From positions 558,001-622,000 of the forward strand of contig NZ_CP046457.1 of NCBI RefSeq assembly GCF_009734445.1: 64,000 bases of DNA, read 5' to 3'. Source of the stretch: Candidatus Syntrophocurvum alkaliphilum. GTDB taxonomy: Bacteria; Bacillota; Syntrophomonadia; Syntrophomonadales; Syntrophomonadaceae. Below, piece by piece: positions 17,354-26,311 of the stretch (positions are counted from its first letter, which is position 1; each line of letters begins with the position of its first letter). The notes under the pieces are model-generated. The model was not told the origin of the DNA. It saw only the letters and a list, made by a program, of their open reading frames with translations, and did not search any database. The translations under genes and the position numbers were made by a program.

Positions 17354-18149
17354 AATAATAAAAGGATCTGCATTAAATATATCCGAACCTCGAATAGTTG
17401 AAGCTTCCTTGAATGAACGAACACCTATAATTAATCCTAAAATAACATCTAATGAAAAAAATTTAAATGAAGAACAAATTAATGAAATTAAATTAGAAAG
17501 TGAAAGAATTTTATCTGAAACTGAATCAATGGTAAAAGAACTACTTGATAAGGCTAAAGAGCAGGCTAATGAAATACTAAGTGAAGCACAAGATGAAGCT
17601 GAAGAAATTATAGCTAAAGCAAATAAAGAGGCGGAAGAATTATATCCTAAAGCTAAGAAAAAGGGGTATGATGAGGGGTTAAAAAAAGCTCAAAAAGAGA
17701 TGAAAAAAGAACGCACCGCTGCACTTGAAAAATCTGAAAAACTTATAGAGGAAGCTAAACAGAAAAAACTAGACACAATTAAATCAAGTGAAAAAGATAT
17801 GATCAAATTAGTATTAGCAGTAGCAAAAAAAGTGATAAGTACTGAAATACAAACCAACCCTCAGGTTATTTCAAATGTTGTAAGGGAAGCAGTAAGTTAT
17901 ATAGATAATCCCTCAAATATTAACATTTATGTAAATCCTAATGACTTAGATGAACTATTAAAAACTATTGAGACCAAAAATATTAGTGAAATTGGTTGTC
18001 AAGAACCGGAAATTACTACTACTTCTGATGACCGTGTTACTAAAGGAGGATGCCTTATTGAAAGTTCCTCGGGTTCAGTAGATGCTAGACTTGAAACTAG
18101 AATAGAAAATGTAGAAAAAGCTTTTCTGGAAGTGGATAATGATGAATAA
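17346..18149 (+). CDS. fliH: Flagellar assembly protein FliH (export ATPase regulator)
   Basis: Binds and controls the FliI ATPase of the export apparatus. About 267 residues from the TTG at 17346, placed nine bases after GGAGGGG; an ATG at 17337 touches that site and is less likely. The centre (about residues 50-150) is a long charged coiled coil with repeated AKEQANEILSEAQDEAEEII-type heptads, and the C-terminus has the FliH/YscL-like fold. It overlaps fliG by 8 bases and fliI by 11. Confidence 0.9.
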   Translation: MSKIIKGSALNISEPRIVEASLNERTPIINPKITSNEKNLNEEQINEIKLESERILSETESMVKELLDKAKEQANEILSEAQDEAEEIIAKANKEAEELYPKAKKKGYDEGLKKAQKEMKKERTAALEKSEKLIEEAKQKKLDTIKSSEKDMIKLVLAVAKKVISTEIQTNPQVISNVVREAVSYIDNPSNINIYVNPNDLDELLKTIETKNISEIGCQEPEITTTSDDRVTKGGCLIESSSGSVDARLETRIENVEKAFLEVDNDE

Positions 18150-19464
18150 AACACTAAGTGTTGACAAATATCTCAACATTTTAGATGGTATAAATATTTG
18201 TGAGTTAAAAGGTAGGATAAAACAGGCAATAGGTTTAACACTTGAAGCCTCAGGACCTAGGATGAGCTTAGGTGAGCTATGCTATGTAAAAACCAATACC
18301 TTTGACAAAAAGATGCTACCATGCGAAGTGGTGGGATTTAAAGATAATAGCATGCTTTTAATGCCATTAGGTAATACAGAAGGAATTGGACCTGGATGTG
18401 AACTTTTTTCAAGTGGAACTATGTTGAAAGTTCCTGTCAGCTTGGAGCTTAGGGGAAGAGTGTTAAATGGATTAGGGCAGCCGATTGATGATTTAGGAAA
18501 AATAAATTCACAGAGTATGTATTCAGTAATGAACCAACCTCCAAGTCCTCTTAAAAGAGAACGAATAAAAGAAATTTTGCCAGTTGGAATTAAAGCAATT
18601 GATGGTTTAGCTACAATAGGAAAAGGACAGAGAATGGGGATTTTAGCAGGTAGTGGTGTGGGAAAAAGTACTTTGATTGGAATGATAGCTAGAAATACAG
18701 AAGCAGATATAAATGTAATAGCCTTAATTGGAGAAAGAGGTCGCGAAGTTAAAGATTTTTTGGAAAGAGACTTAAAGGAAGAAGGTTTAAAAAAATCCGT
18801 GGTAGTTGTTGCAACTTCTGATCAGCCAGCTTTAGTAAGACTTAAAGGGGCTTTTGTAGCAACTAGTATAGCTGAATATTTTAGAGACCAAGGAATGAAT
18901 GTTCTTCTATTAATGGATTCAGTAACTCGATTTGCATTAGCTCAACGAGAAATAGGACTCGCTATTGGAGAACCACCAGCAACTAGAGGATATACTCCAT
19001 CAGTATTTGCACTTTTACCTAAATTGCTTGAAAGAGCTGGAACCTCCGATAAAGGGAGTATTACTGGCTTATACACAGTGCTTGTTGAAGGAGATGATCT
19101 TAATGAACCTGTTACTGATACTGTTAGAGGAATAATAGACGGACATATAGCATTAAGTAGAACCCTTGCATCTATGAATATTTATCCTGCTGTAGATATA
19201 TTGCAAAGTGTTAGTAGATTAATGATAGATTTAGTTGAAAATGAGCATATGGATAATGCTAATAAATTTAGAGCAATAATGTCTACTTACGAAGAGGCTA
19301 AAGACTTAATTGATATTGGAGCATATCGCAAGGGCTCTAATACCAAAATAGATGAAGCGATAAAGCTAATTGATAAACTAAGAGGCTTTGTAAAACAGGA
19401 TGTTTATGAAGAAACTACCTTATCCAATACATTAGACGAACTAAATAAAGTTATTAATGGGTAG
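18139..19464 (+). CDS. fliI: Flagellum-specific ATP synthase FliI
   Basis: Type III export ATPase. The 441-residue protein has Walker A AGSGVGKS at 170-177 after GIKAIDGLATIGKGQRMGI, the family block ALIGERGREVKDFLERDL, Walker B LLLMDSVTRFA, and the conserved GEPPATRGYTPSVFA. Closely related to F1-ATPase beta subunits, but the flagellar context and N-terminus settle the assignment. Start ATGATG lies inside the end of fliH. Confidence 0.97.
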   Translation: MMNKTLSVDKYLNILDGINICELKGRIKQAIGLTLEASGPRMSLGELCYVKTNTFDKKMLPCEVVGFKDNSMLLMPLGNTEGIGPGCELFSSGTMLKVPVSLELRGRVLNGLGQPIDDLGKINSQSMYSVMNQPPSPLKRERIKEILPVGIKAIDGLATIGKGQRMGILAGSGVGKSTLIGMIARNTEADINVIALIGERGREVKDFLERDLKEEGLKKSVVVVATSDQPALVRLKGAFVATSIAEYFRDQGMNVLLLMDSVTRFALAQREIGLAIGEPPATRGYTPSVFALLPKLLERAGTSDKGSITGLYTVLVEGDDLNEPVTDTVRGIIDGHIALSRTLASMNIYPAVDILQSVSRLMIDLVENEHMDNANKFRAIMSTYEEAKDLIDIGAYRKGSNTKIDEAIKLIDKLRGFVKQDVYEETTLSNTLDELNKVING

Positions 19465-19470
19465 GTGTGA

Positions 19471-19911
19471 ATGTTGAAAAAATTTAATTTTCGCTTAGAA
19501 AAAAACTTAAATATATCTTACCAAGAAGAACAAAGAGCTAAAGAGAATTTACATGAGAAAATAAAAGAAAGAGATGTAGCACAAGAAGAGCTTAATATTG
19601 TGCAAAATAAATTAGTTAGTTTAGAGGATTCAATAAGGAATGAAAAAATTTTACAAAAGATTATGATAAAAAAAGATTATATACAGGTTTTAAAAAAGCT
19701 GATTTATGAAAAAGAAGAAGATTTGAATTTAGCACAAACCAAATTAGAAAAAGCTCGTAAAATACTTATACAAAAATCGCTTGAAACAAAAACCTTAGAA
19801 AAGCTAAAAGAAAAAGAGTGGAAGACTTACTTATTAGAAGCTAATCGAGAAGAACAAAAAGCAATAGATGAAATAGCTTCAAGTAAGCATATTAGAGAAA
19901 ACGTGAACTAA
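19471..19911 (+). CDS. fliJ: Flagellar export chaperone FliJ
   Basis: The 146-residue protein is almost entirely charged coiled coil (starts MLKKFNFRLEKNLNISYQEE), as expected for FliJ, the chaperone-escort protein and central stalk of the export ATPase. Sequence identity in this family is low, so the call rests on length, coiled-coil character, N-terminus and position directly after fliI. Confidence 0.88.
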   Translation: MLKKFNFRLEKNLNISYQEEQRAKENLHEKIKERDVAQEELNIVQNKLVSLEDSIRNEKILQKIMIKKDYIQVLKKLIYEKEEDLNLAQTKLEKARKILIQKSLETKTLEKLKEKEWKTYLLEANREEQKAIDEIASSKHIRENVN

Positions 19912-19930
19912 TAATGGAGGTAATTTTCTC

Positions 19931-20497
19931 TTGAATATGATTAAAAAAATTCTTATATCTATTATGGGTATAGCTATTATATTGCTTGCTGTATATTTAG
20001 TTTTTACTTTTGACATAGTGGAGAGGCCAAATTTTGTTGAGGATATCCCTGTACTTGGTGGTGTTGCAAATGGAGAAACCGAAGAAACTGAGCTTCAGAA
20101 ACTACAAAGATTATACGATGAAACAAATATGACTTTAGACGAAAAAGAGAATGAGTTACAAGAACAAATGCAGGCTAATATACAGCTAGAAAATCAATTG
20201 AACAGACAATTACAAGAACAAGAACTATTAGAGGATGAGATTAGTGAACTAAATGATGAATTAGAGAGCTTAAGACAAGAATTAAGTGGACAAAGAGCAA
20301 CTTATAGAGATATGGCTACCTATTATTCAGCTATGAGAACAGGTGATGCAGCAGAAATAATATCAGAATTAGAAGATGAAGATATAATAGGTATATTATC
20401 AGAAATGGAAAGAGAGTTAGCAGCCTCAATACTTCAAAATATGGATAGAGATAAAGCAGTAACTATTAGTGAGCAGATGTTAATTACATCACCATAA
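19931..20497 (+). CDS. MotE-like flagellar protein (YlxF position)
   Basis: The 188-residue protein has one N-terminal membrane helix (about residues 7-27), a long coiled coil (about 50-125) and a C-terminal domain resembling the MgtE N-terminal superhelix (AAEIISELEDEDIIGILSEM then LAASILQNMDRDKAV). This is the architecture of the MotE family, described as a chaperone for the MotC stator protein; in Bacillus the same slot holds ylxF. The TTG start is preceded by GGAGG. The exact role in this organism is inferred from family and position. Confidence 0.8.
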   Translation: MNMIKKILISIMGIAIILLAVYLVFTFDIVERPNFVEDIPVLGGVANGETEETELQKLQRLYDETNMTLDEKENELQEQMQANIQLENQLNRQLQEQELLEDEISELNDELESLRQELSGQRATYRDMATYYSAMRTGDAAEIISELEDEDIIGILSEMERELAASILQNMDRDKAVTISEQMLITSP

Positions 20498-20549
20498 AGT
20501 GTTGTAGTTTCATCATAAAAAATAAAGCAAAGGAGGGAGGTGAGACGGG

Positions 20550-21950
20550 TTGATAGAAGTGCCTGTTATGCAAAACGCAAAGCCTTCTAGGGATATAAAT
20601 AATTCCCAAACAAAAGCAGATGTAGAAAACACAAGATGCAGAGAAAGTGCTTTTAAAACAAAAGATGGCAACTCTTTTAATAATTGTTTAAAGCAAACTT
20701 GCAATCAGGTAGATACCGATGATAAAAAGGCTATTGATGTAGAACAACTTAACTTAATATGCAAAGAAACTATTAAAAAAGAGGTAAAAATATTAGTAGG
20801 AGATAAAATACCTGATGATTTGCTAGAGGAATTAATTGAAGATTTACTTAACGAGTTATTAAAGGAAATATCTTTAACTGATGTGTTAGTAGACAATGAA
20901 GATGCAAAAAACAATGAAGAAATTAGTGAAGTAAAAGCCCTTTTATTTAAATTAATACAAGATAAAGGATTAACAGAAGAAAAAAACTTTAAATCACAAA
21001 AAAAACAAAGCAATCAATTAATTAATCAAACAATTGCTAGACTAATTGCTAATAAAATTTCTACATCAAATGAAGGCAAGAAAGCTGATGTTGAGTTAAA
21101 GGTGAAAAAAGATGATGCAAAGACACAATTGCCTAGAAATATCAAAAATAATAATAGGGAAAATAGAACAGAATCCAGAGAAAATTCCCAAATTAGATTT
21201 CCTTCATCAGTAAAAAATGTATCTTCAGAAAAGCAGGTGCAGAAAAAGGAAAGTAATACTAGAAAGGTTATTGATATGGAAAGCAGGAGATTAGGTTTAA
21301 CCCAATCTGATACTAGAGCAAGCTCATCTGACGTAAGAGGTGCAGTAATTAATGAAGAAATTACTAATACGTTAAACAATAATAATACACGATTAGTAAA
21401 TAGTGATAGCAACCGAATGTTTTTTATGAATGGCACAACCAATAATGCACCAGCAGCAAGAGAAGTAATACAACAGATTGTTCAAAATGCTCAGTTAATG
21501 GTAAACCAAAATTCTTCTGAAATGCAGATTCAATTAAAGCCTGAGTTTTTAGGTAAAATGTTTATCAGAATTTCAGTTGAAGAAGGTATTGTTACAGCAA
21601 GATTTGTTACTGAAAGTCATAATGTAAAACAACTTTTAGAAGCAAATATGAATACTCTAAGACAAACTTTAGAGGCAAATGGTTTAAGAGTAGAACGCAC
21701 AGAAGTTAATGTTGGGATTAATAACAATGGCAATAATTCTCCTGATCAGGAAGAAGCTCAACAATTATTGCAATGGCAACAACAGGAGTCAAAACAAAAT
21801 CAAGGCTTTTTACAATTACAAGATGACGAAATAGAAGACGTAGAAGAAGAGCTAATTGATGTAATATTTGACCATGAAGAAGACCTAGATTATGACATAC
21901 GATCTTCTGATGAGTTCTTGGTAAACAAACAGGTCAATTTCGTTGTATAA
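20550..21950 (+). CDS. fliK: Flagellar hook-length control protein FliK
   Basis: The 466-residue protein has a poorly conserved, charged and Asn/Gln-rich N-terminal two thirds. The conserved Flg_hook domain near residues 320-400 includes the MQIQLKPEFLGKMFIRISVE block and NTLRQTLEANGLRVERTEV. FliK measures hook length and switches export specificity at FlhB. The TTG start follows GGAGGTGAGACGGG. The C-terminus is strongly acidic. Position before flgD and flgE fits. Confidence 0.92.
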   Translation: MIEVPVMQNAKPSRDINNSQTKADVENTRCRESAFKTKDGNSFNNCLKQTCNQVDTDDKKAIDVEQLNLICKETIKKEVKILVGDKIPDDLLEELIEDLLNELLKEISLTDVLVDNEDAKNNEEISEVKALLFKLIQDKGLTEEKNFKSQKKQSNQLINQTIARLIANKISTSNEGKKADVELKVKKDDAKTQLPRNIKNNNRENRTESRENSQIRFPSSVKNVSSEKQVQKKESNTRKVIDMESRRLGLTQSDTRASSSDVRGAVINEEITNTLNNNNTRLVNSDSNRMFFMNGTTNNAPAAREVIQQIVQNAQLMVNQNSSEMQIQLKPEFLGKMFIRISVEEGIVTARFVTESHNVKQLLEANMNTLRQTLEANGLRVERTEVNVGINNNGNNSPDQEEAQQLLQWQQQESKQNQGFLQLQDDEIEDVEEELIDVIFDHEEDLDYDIRSSDEFLVNKQVNFVV

Positions 21951-21965
21951 AAGGAGGTGTAATAA

Positions 21966-22556
21966 GTGCCAGCAGTTTACAATGATAAAACAGCAGCTCC
22001 ATGGTTAAAGGCTTCTGAAGGTGCAAATGAGACTAAAAAAGTTGACAAAGATCATGGGATTTTAGGTAAAGATGATTTTTTTAAATTATTAATAACTCAG
22101 CTTAAGTATCAAGATCCCTTAAAGCCTATGGAAGATCGTGAGTTTATAGCACAAATGGCGCAATTTAGTTCGCTTGAACAGATGCAAAACTTAAATACGT
22201 CATTTGAAAACTTTAATAGCAAAATTACTGAAGAATTACTTCCAGGTATGCTAATGCAGCAATCAACTACATTAATCGGTAAAAATATAGCATTTGATAA
22301 CCCGGAGTGGAGTACAGATGATGAATCAGGTAGTCCGGTTTTAACAGGAAAAGTAGAGTCTGTAGTTGTCAAAGAAGGAATACCATATTGTGTGGTTAGA
22401 GAAGAAGGTACCTCTAACTTACATGAAATAAAAGCTAATGAAGTAGTTGAAGTAGGAGAAGGTTCAAACAATACCGAACAATTATTAGCAGCTATTCTTG
22501 AGCGATTAGATGATAGGCAGCAAATAGAAGAGGGTGATGGGTATGGTAAACAATAA
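21966..22556 (+). CDS. flgD: Flagellar hook assembly (capping) protein FlgD
   Basis: Scaffold cap for hook polymerisation. The 196-residue protein has the signature LGKDDFFKLLITQLKYQDPL then DREFIAQMAQFSSLEQMQNL at about residues 37-80, and a C-terminal Tudor-like part. GTG start after AAAGGAGGTG. The 3' end overlaps the next gene by 14 bases. Confidence 0.95.
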   Translation: MPAVYNDKTAAPWLKASEGANETKKVDKDHGILGKDDFFKLLITQLKYQDPLKPMEDREFIAQMAQFSSLEQMQNLNTSFENFNSKITEELLPGMLMQQSTTLIGKNIAFDNPEWSTDDESGSPVLTGKVESVVVKEGIPYCVVREEGTSNLHEIKANEVVEVGEGSNNTEQLLAAILERLDDRQQIEEGDGYGKQ

Positions 22557-22932
22557 AATATTTTTTCCTCAAAAACCAGTTCAACCAATAGGAACAGATA
22601 AAACCAAGAAGGATATTGATAATAAAAAGACAGAGCCTAAAACTTCATTTAATGATATCCTACAAAAGAAAATTGAGGGAGAACTTAAAATTTCCAACCA
22701 TGCACAACAGCGATTACAATCGAGAAACATTGAACTAACAGAAAATGACATGAATAAAATAGAAGAAGCAGTTGTAAAGGCTCGTGAAAAAGGCTCAAAA
22801 GACTCACTTGTACTTATGGATGATTTAGCATTTGTAGTAAGTATTAAGAATAATACCATTATAACAGCAGTAGATGGAACTAACTTAAAAGAGAATGTAT
22901 TTACTAATATAGACAGTGCAGTAATTGTATAG
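22543..22932 (+). CDS. Flagellar operon protein, TIGR02530 type
   Basis: About 129 residues from the ATG at 22543, which has GAGGGTG seven bases upstream; earlier in-frame starts sit in that site. It has a variable N-terminus, then the block ISNHAQQRLQSRNIELTEND and SLVLMDDLAFVVSIKNNTII, features I associate with the TIGR02530 flagellar operon family found between flgD and flgE in many Firmicutes. Molecular function is unknown; involvement in hook assembly is inferred from position only. Confidence 0.82.
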   Translation: MVNNKIFFPQKPVQPIGTDKTKKDIDNKKTEPKTSFNDILQKKIEGELKISNHAQQRLQSRNIELTENDMNKIEEAVVKAREKGSKDSLVLMDDLAFVVSIKNNTIITAVDGTNLKENVFTNIDSAVIV

Positions 22933-23029
22933 GGCTGGACCTCCAAAAGGAAGCCCTTTGGATGTGGAATGATAGAAACATCCTAGAAAACAAAATAACA
23001 ACAAAATATAAGGGGAGGTCATATATAAT

Positions 23030-24391
23030 ATGATGCGTTCAATGTATGCTGGTGTCTCCGGATTACAAAATCACCAGACGAAAATGGATGTAATAGGTAA
23101 TAACATAGCCAATGTAAATACTAATGGCTTTAAAAAAAGTAGAGTATTATTCCAAGATACCCTGTATCAAACAATGCGGGGAGGTTCAAGCCCAACAGAT
23201 GCACGTGGAGGAACTAACCCCATGGGAGTAGGTTTAGGAATGCAAGTTGCTAGTATAGACCAAATCCACACTCCAGCACCAGCTCAGTCAACTGGTAAAA
23301 CCACAGATATGGCTGTAGATGGAAATGGTTATTTTATAGTTGAAGATGGCAATGAGCGTTACTATACAAGAGCAGGAGGCTTTGACTTTGACCGAAATGG
23401 CAATTTAGTAACTACTGCCGATGGTTTTAAAGTACAAGGCTGGAATGCTGATGAAAACTGGAATATTGATACAGTAGCTCCACCCGAAGATATTGATATA
23501 CAAGACCTTAGATCAGTAGAACCAAGGGCAACTACGGAAATGACTTTTACAGGGAATCTAGATTCGACATTAAGGGCTATAAATGAAGGTGAAGATGAAA
23601 ATTTTGTTTTTCAACCAGATCAAGAAGGTAGTGTTATTTTTAATAATGAAAACTCGGTTGTAACCTCTAAAGAAATGTATAATTCATTAGGTGATGAAGA
23701 AATTGTTTATTTTAGGTTTTATAAATTTGATGGCGGTGATGATGGAATCACATGGGGTTGTCAGGTTTCTTTAGATCCAGATTTTGGGGATATAGATGAT
23801 GTAGATGAACTTAACCCTAGTAACGAATCAGATACTATTACAGAGCTTCCATTTGACCAAGATACCGGAAAATTACCTGTAGGCACATCAGCCACATTAA
23901 AAATTCAAGATGATAACGAAATTGACTTTGGAAATGATGATGATGTTAGAGAAATAGAAATTGACTTCAGTGATCTTACCCAATATAATTCTAGCTCAAC
24001 TGCTTGGGCTGAGCATCAGGATGGTTATACATCTGGTGATTTAACTAGTTTTGATGTGGGTGCAGATGGTTCTGTATTAGGGGTTTATGATAATGGTGAG
24101 ATTAGAAATTTAGCTAGGGTAGCATTAGCTAATTTCCAAAACCCTACTGGATTACAGCAAGAAGGAAATAATCTTTATCAGGTAACTAACAACTCTGGGG
24201 ATGCTAATATAGGTGCCCCTGCAGATCAGGGTATGGGTTCTATAATGCCCGGTTCACTTGAAATGTCAAATGTAGATTTATCCGAAGAATTCACTGACAT
24301 GATAGTAACCCAAAGAGGTTTCCAAGCTAACTCTAGACTAATAACAACCTCTGATGAAATGTTACAAGAGCTAACTAATCTAAAAAGATAA
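23030..24391 (+). CDS. flgE: Flagellar hook protein FlgE
   Basis: Hook subunit. The 453-residue protein begins MMRSMYAGVSGLQNHQTKMD and VIGNNIANVNTNGFKKSR, has the internal FlgE/F/G repeat DMAVDGNGYFIVED, an acidic surface domain inserted at about residues 200-330, and the C-terminal SLEMSNVDLSEEFTDMIVTQ and RGFQANSRLI that close the family. A GGGGAGG site precedes ATGATG. Length and the central insert fit FlgE rather than FlgG or FlgF. Confidence 0.95.
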   Translation: MMRSMYAGVSGLQNHQTKMDVIGNNIANVNTNGFKKSRVLFQDTLYQTMRGGSSPTDARGGTNPMGVGLGMQVASIDQIHTPAPAQSTGKTTDMAVDGNGYFIVEDGNERYYTRAGGFDFDRNGNLVTTADGFKVQGWNADENWNIDTVAPPEDIDIQDLRSVEPRATTEMTFTGNLDSTLRAINEGEDENFVFQPDQEGSVIFNNENSVVTSKEMYNSLGDEEIVYFRFYKFDGGDDGITWGCQVSLDPDFGDIDDVDELNPSNESDTITELPFDQDTGKLPVGTSATLKIQDDNEIDFGNDDDVREIEIDFSDLTQYNSSSTAWAEHQDGYTSGDLTSFDVGADGSVLGVYDNGEIRNLARVALANFQNPTGLQQEGNNLYQVTNNSGDANIGAPADQGMGSIMPGSLEMSNVDLSEEFTDMIVTQRGFQANSRLITTSDEMLQELTNLKR

Positions 24392-24414
24392 AAACTATCT
24401 ACCAAAATAAATAA

Positions 24415-24484
24415 TTGATTCTACTGTAAAAACCTTATTTACGAAGCAAATAAATATTATAAAAATAGTCTGCGTAAGTCTAAA
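24415..24484 (+). repeat. Intergenic repeat copy between flgE and flbD
   Basis: TTCTACTGTAAAAACC followed by TTATTTACGAAGCA matches the flgB-leader hairpin copy at 13404 and, more loosely, the left ends of the elements at 53386 and 55920. Further on, TGCGTAAGTCT resembles TACGTAAGTCT in the 55920 element, in the same order. Its borders are not clear. Confidence 0.55.
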
Positions 24485-24513
24485 AAGGCCGCGAAGTCCG
24501 CGTCTATAAAAAA

Positions 24514-24582
24514 CCATCCTCCACTAACCAGTGGGGGATGGAAATATAAAAAACAGACAAAAACCGAGAGAAATTTACTCGG
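24514..24582 (-). other. Two terminator-like hairpins oriented toward the minus strand
   Basis: The first has a 12-base stem (24514-24525 with 24530-24541, one G-T pair) around the loop AACC. The second is CCGAG/CTCGG (24564-24568 with 24578-24582). On the + strand neither is followed by T. On the - strand the first is followed by TTTTTTATAG and the second by TTTTTGTCTGTTTTTT. They resemble intrinsic terminators for antisense transcription inside a + strand operon. Confidence 0.6.
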
Positions 24583-24611
24583 CTTGCGTCTAAAGGACAA
24601 GGAGATAGAAT

Positions 24612-24806
24612 ATGATTTATCTTACCCGACTAAACGGTCAAAAAGTAATGGTAAATATTGATTTAGTAGAGTTCATTGAAGAAACACCAGATACGGTTAT
24701 TACTCTTACTACAGGTAAGAAATTTGTTGTAAAAGAGTCTGCTAAAAGAATAACCGAAAGAATAATAAAATTTCGCAAAAGTACTAATACAGTTTTAAAA
24801 AGGTAA
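24612..24806 (+). CDS. flbD: Flagellar FlbD family protein
   Basis: The 64-residue protein starts MIYLTRLNGQKVMVNIDLVE, the standard FlbD_Firmicutes pattern of a small beta-rich protein, and continues with TPDTVITLTTGKKFVVKES. Found between flgE and motor or fliL genes in Firmicutes; not the response regulator FlbD of Caulobacter. Preceded by AAGGAG. Its molecular role is not established. Confidence 0.88.
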   Translation: MIYLTRLNGQKVMVNIDLVEFIEETPDTVITLTTGKKFVVKESAKRITERIIKFRKSTNTVLKR

Positions 24807-24818
24807 GGGGAGAGGCAA

Positions 24819-25292
24819 ATGGCTGAAGAGAATAAAACTGAAGCAACGGAAAAAAAGTCCGGATTAAATTTTAAAATAATTCTAGCTGGATTAATTGTTT
24901 TTTTAATAGCTATGGGTGCCTCCTACTTTATGATGCAAAGTGCACTAAAACCACTTTTACCTGATGAAGATACAGAACAAGAAAAATTGGCAACTGGTGA
25001 TTTAGTATTAATAGATCAATTTACTACTAATATTAATGACATTGCAGGAAGTAGATACCTGAAAATTGAAATATATGTAGAAATAACTGATGAAAAAGCT
25101 AAAGAGTCTATAGAAGAACGAATGCCAATTATAAAAGATGGCATTTTAACTATACTTTCGTCAAAAAATGTAGCAGATTTTGATGCAAGTAACTGGGGAA
25201 GTTTAAGGCAAGAGATTAAAGAAGTGGTTAATTCTAAAGTAGGCATTAATGCTGTTAGTAATGTGTATTTTACTGATTTCATTATGCAGTAG
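24819..25292 (+). CDS. fliL: Flagellar basal body-associated protein FliL
   Basis: Single-pass membrane protein that sits around the stators. The 157-residue chain has a charged cytoplasmic start, one membrane helix at about 19-41 (FKIILAGLIVFLIAMGASYF) and an extracytoplasmic domain with the family features TTNINDIAGSRYLKIEIYVE and a C-terminus NAVSNVYFTDFIMQ. Start ATG after AGGGGAGAGG. motA/motB are not in the window. Confidence 0.93.
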   Translation: MAEENKTEATEKKSGLNFKIILAGLIVFLIAMGASYFMMQSALKPLLPDEDTEQEKLATGDLVLIDQFTTNINDIAGSRYLKIEIYVEITDEKAKESIEERMPIIKDGILTILSSKNVADFDASNWGSLRQEIKEVVNSKVGINAVSNVYFTDFIMQ

Positions 25293-25315
25293 TTATAACC
25301 GTAAGGAGGGTTATA

Positions 25316-26311
25316 ATGAGCGATGTTCTCTCTCAAAATGAAATTGATGATTTGCTATCTGCTCTAAGTACTGGTTCAGTAGATGCAAATGAATTAAAGG
25401 AAGAGCAGACCAAGAAAAAAGTAAAATTATATGATTTTCGAAGACCTAATAAGTTTTCAAAAGATCAAATTCATACACTCCAGGTTATATATGAGAATTA
25501 TGCTCGTTCACTGGGAACATATTTATCAGCTCATTTAAGAGCACCACTGCAAATGGAAGTTTTATCAGTAGAACAGCTAACATATGATGAGTTTATTCGT
25601 TCTATTCCCAATCCTACTATTTTTAGTATATTTTCATTATATCCTTTAGAAGGTAGTGCAATTTTAGAAATTAATCCCAATTTAGGCTTTACATTTCTAG
25701 ATAGGCTCCTAGGAGGACCAGGAATAGTTCCCCCTAAAATTAGAGGACTAACTGAAATAGAACTAACAGTTATGGAAAAGCTAGGACAAAAAATGCTAGA
25801 TGCACTTCAGGAACCATGGGAAAGTATTATAGAGCTAGATCCAGTAATAGAAAGGATAGAAACTAATCCTCAGTTTACACAATTAGTTTCCCCTGGAGAA
25901 ATAATGATAATAGTATCTATTGAAGTGAAAATGAATGATGAGCTTGGTATGATAAATATGTGCATACCATTTATAGTTTTAGAACCAATCATTGAAAAAC
26001 TAAGTGTACATTATTATTATGCACAATCATCAAACCAAAAGAAGTCACCAGAAAATGAGACTACAATAAAACAAAAATTACAAAACACAGCTTTACCGAT
26101 AAAGGTTGTTTTAGGGGAAACAGTTATAACAGTAAAAGATTTGTTAGAACTAAGTGTTGGTGATGTAGTACCAGTAAACAAAAATATCGGTGATGAAATT
26201 GAAGTAATAATAGGCCAAAGAACAAAATTTCTTGGTAAACCTGGTATCCATAATAATAAATCTTCAATACAAATTACTAAAGTGTTAGAGGAGGGAAATG
26301 AAAATGAGTGA
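25316..26311 (+). CDS. fliM: Flagellar motor switch protein FliM
   Basis: C-ring protein that binds phospho-CheY. The 331-residue protein begins with the CheY-P-binding peptide VLSQNEIDDLLSAL. A CheC-like middle domain has IFSLYPLEGSAILEINPNLG, and the C-terminal SpoA domain includes VVLGETVITVKDLLELSVGD. Start ATG after AAGGAGGG. It overlaps fliY by eight bases. Confidence 0.96.
   Translation: MSDVLSQNEIDDLLSALSTGSVDANELKEEQTKKKVKLYDFRRPNKFSKDQIHTLQVIYENYARSLGTYLSAHLRAPLQMEVLSVEQLTYDEFIRSIPNPTIFSIFSLYPLEGSAILEINPNLGFTFLDRLLGGPGIVPPKIRGLTEIELTVMEKLGQKMLDALQEPWESIIELDPVIERIETNPQFTQLVSPGEIMIIVSIEVKMNDELGMINMCIPFIVLEPIIEKLSVHYYYAQSSNQKKSPENETTIKQKLQNTALPIKVVLGETVITVKDLLELSVGDVVPVNKNIGDEIEVIIGQRTKFLGKPGIHNNKSSIQITKVLEEGNENE

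Noticed and set aside
22109-22588. 159-residue minus-strand frame across flgD and the next gene
   Set aside because: Antisense to two recognised genes; Ser/Ile-rich shadow composition and no initiation signal.
22933-23000. Terminator between the TIGR02530-type gene and flgE
   Set aside because: AGGGCT/AGCCCT and CCAAAAGG/CCCTTTGG can form competing weak stems but there is no T-run; left unannotated.
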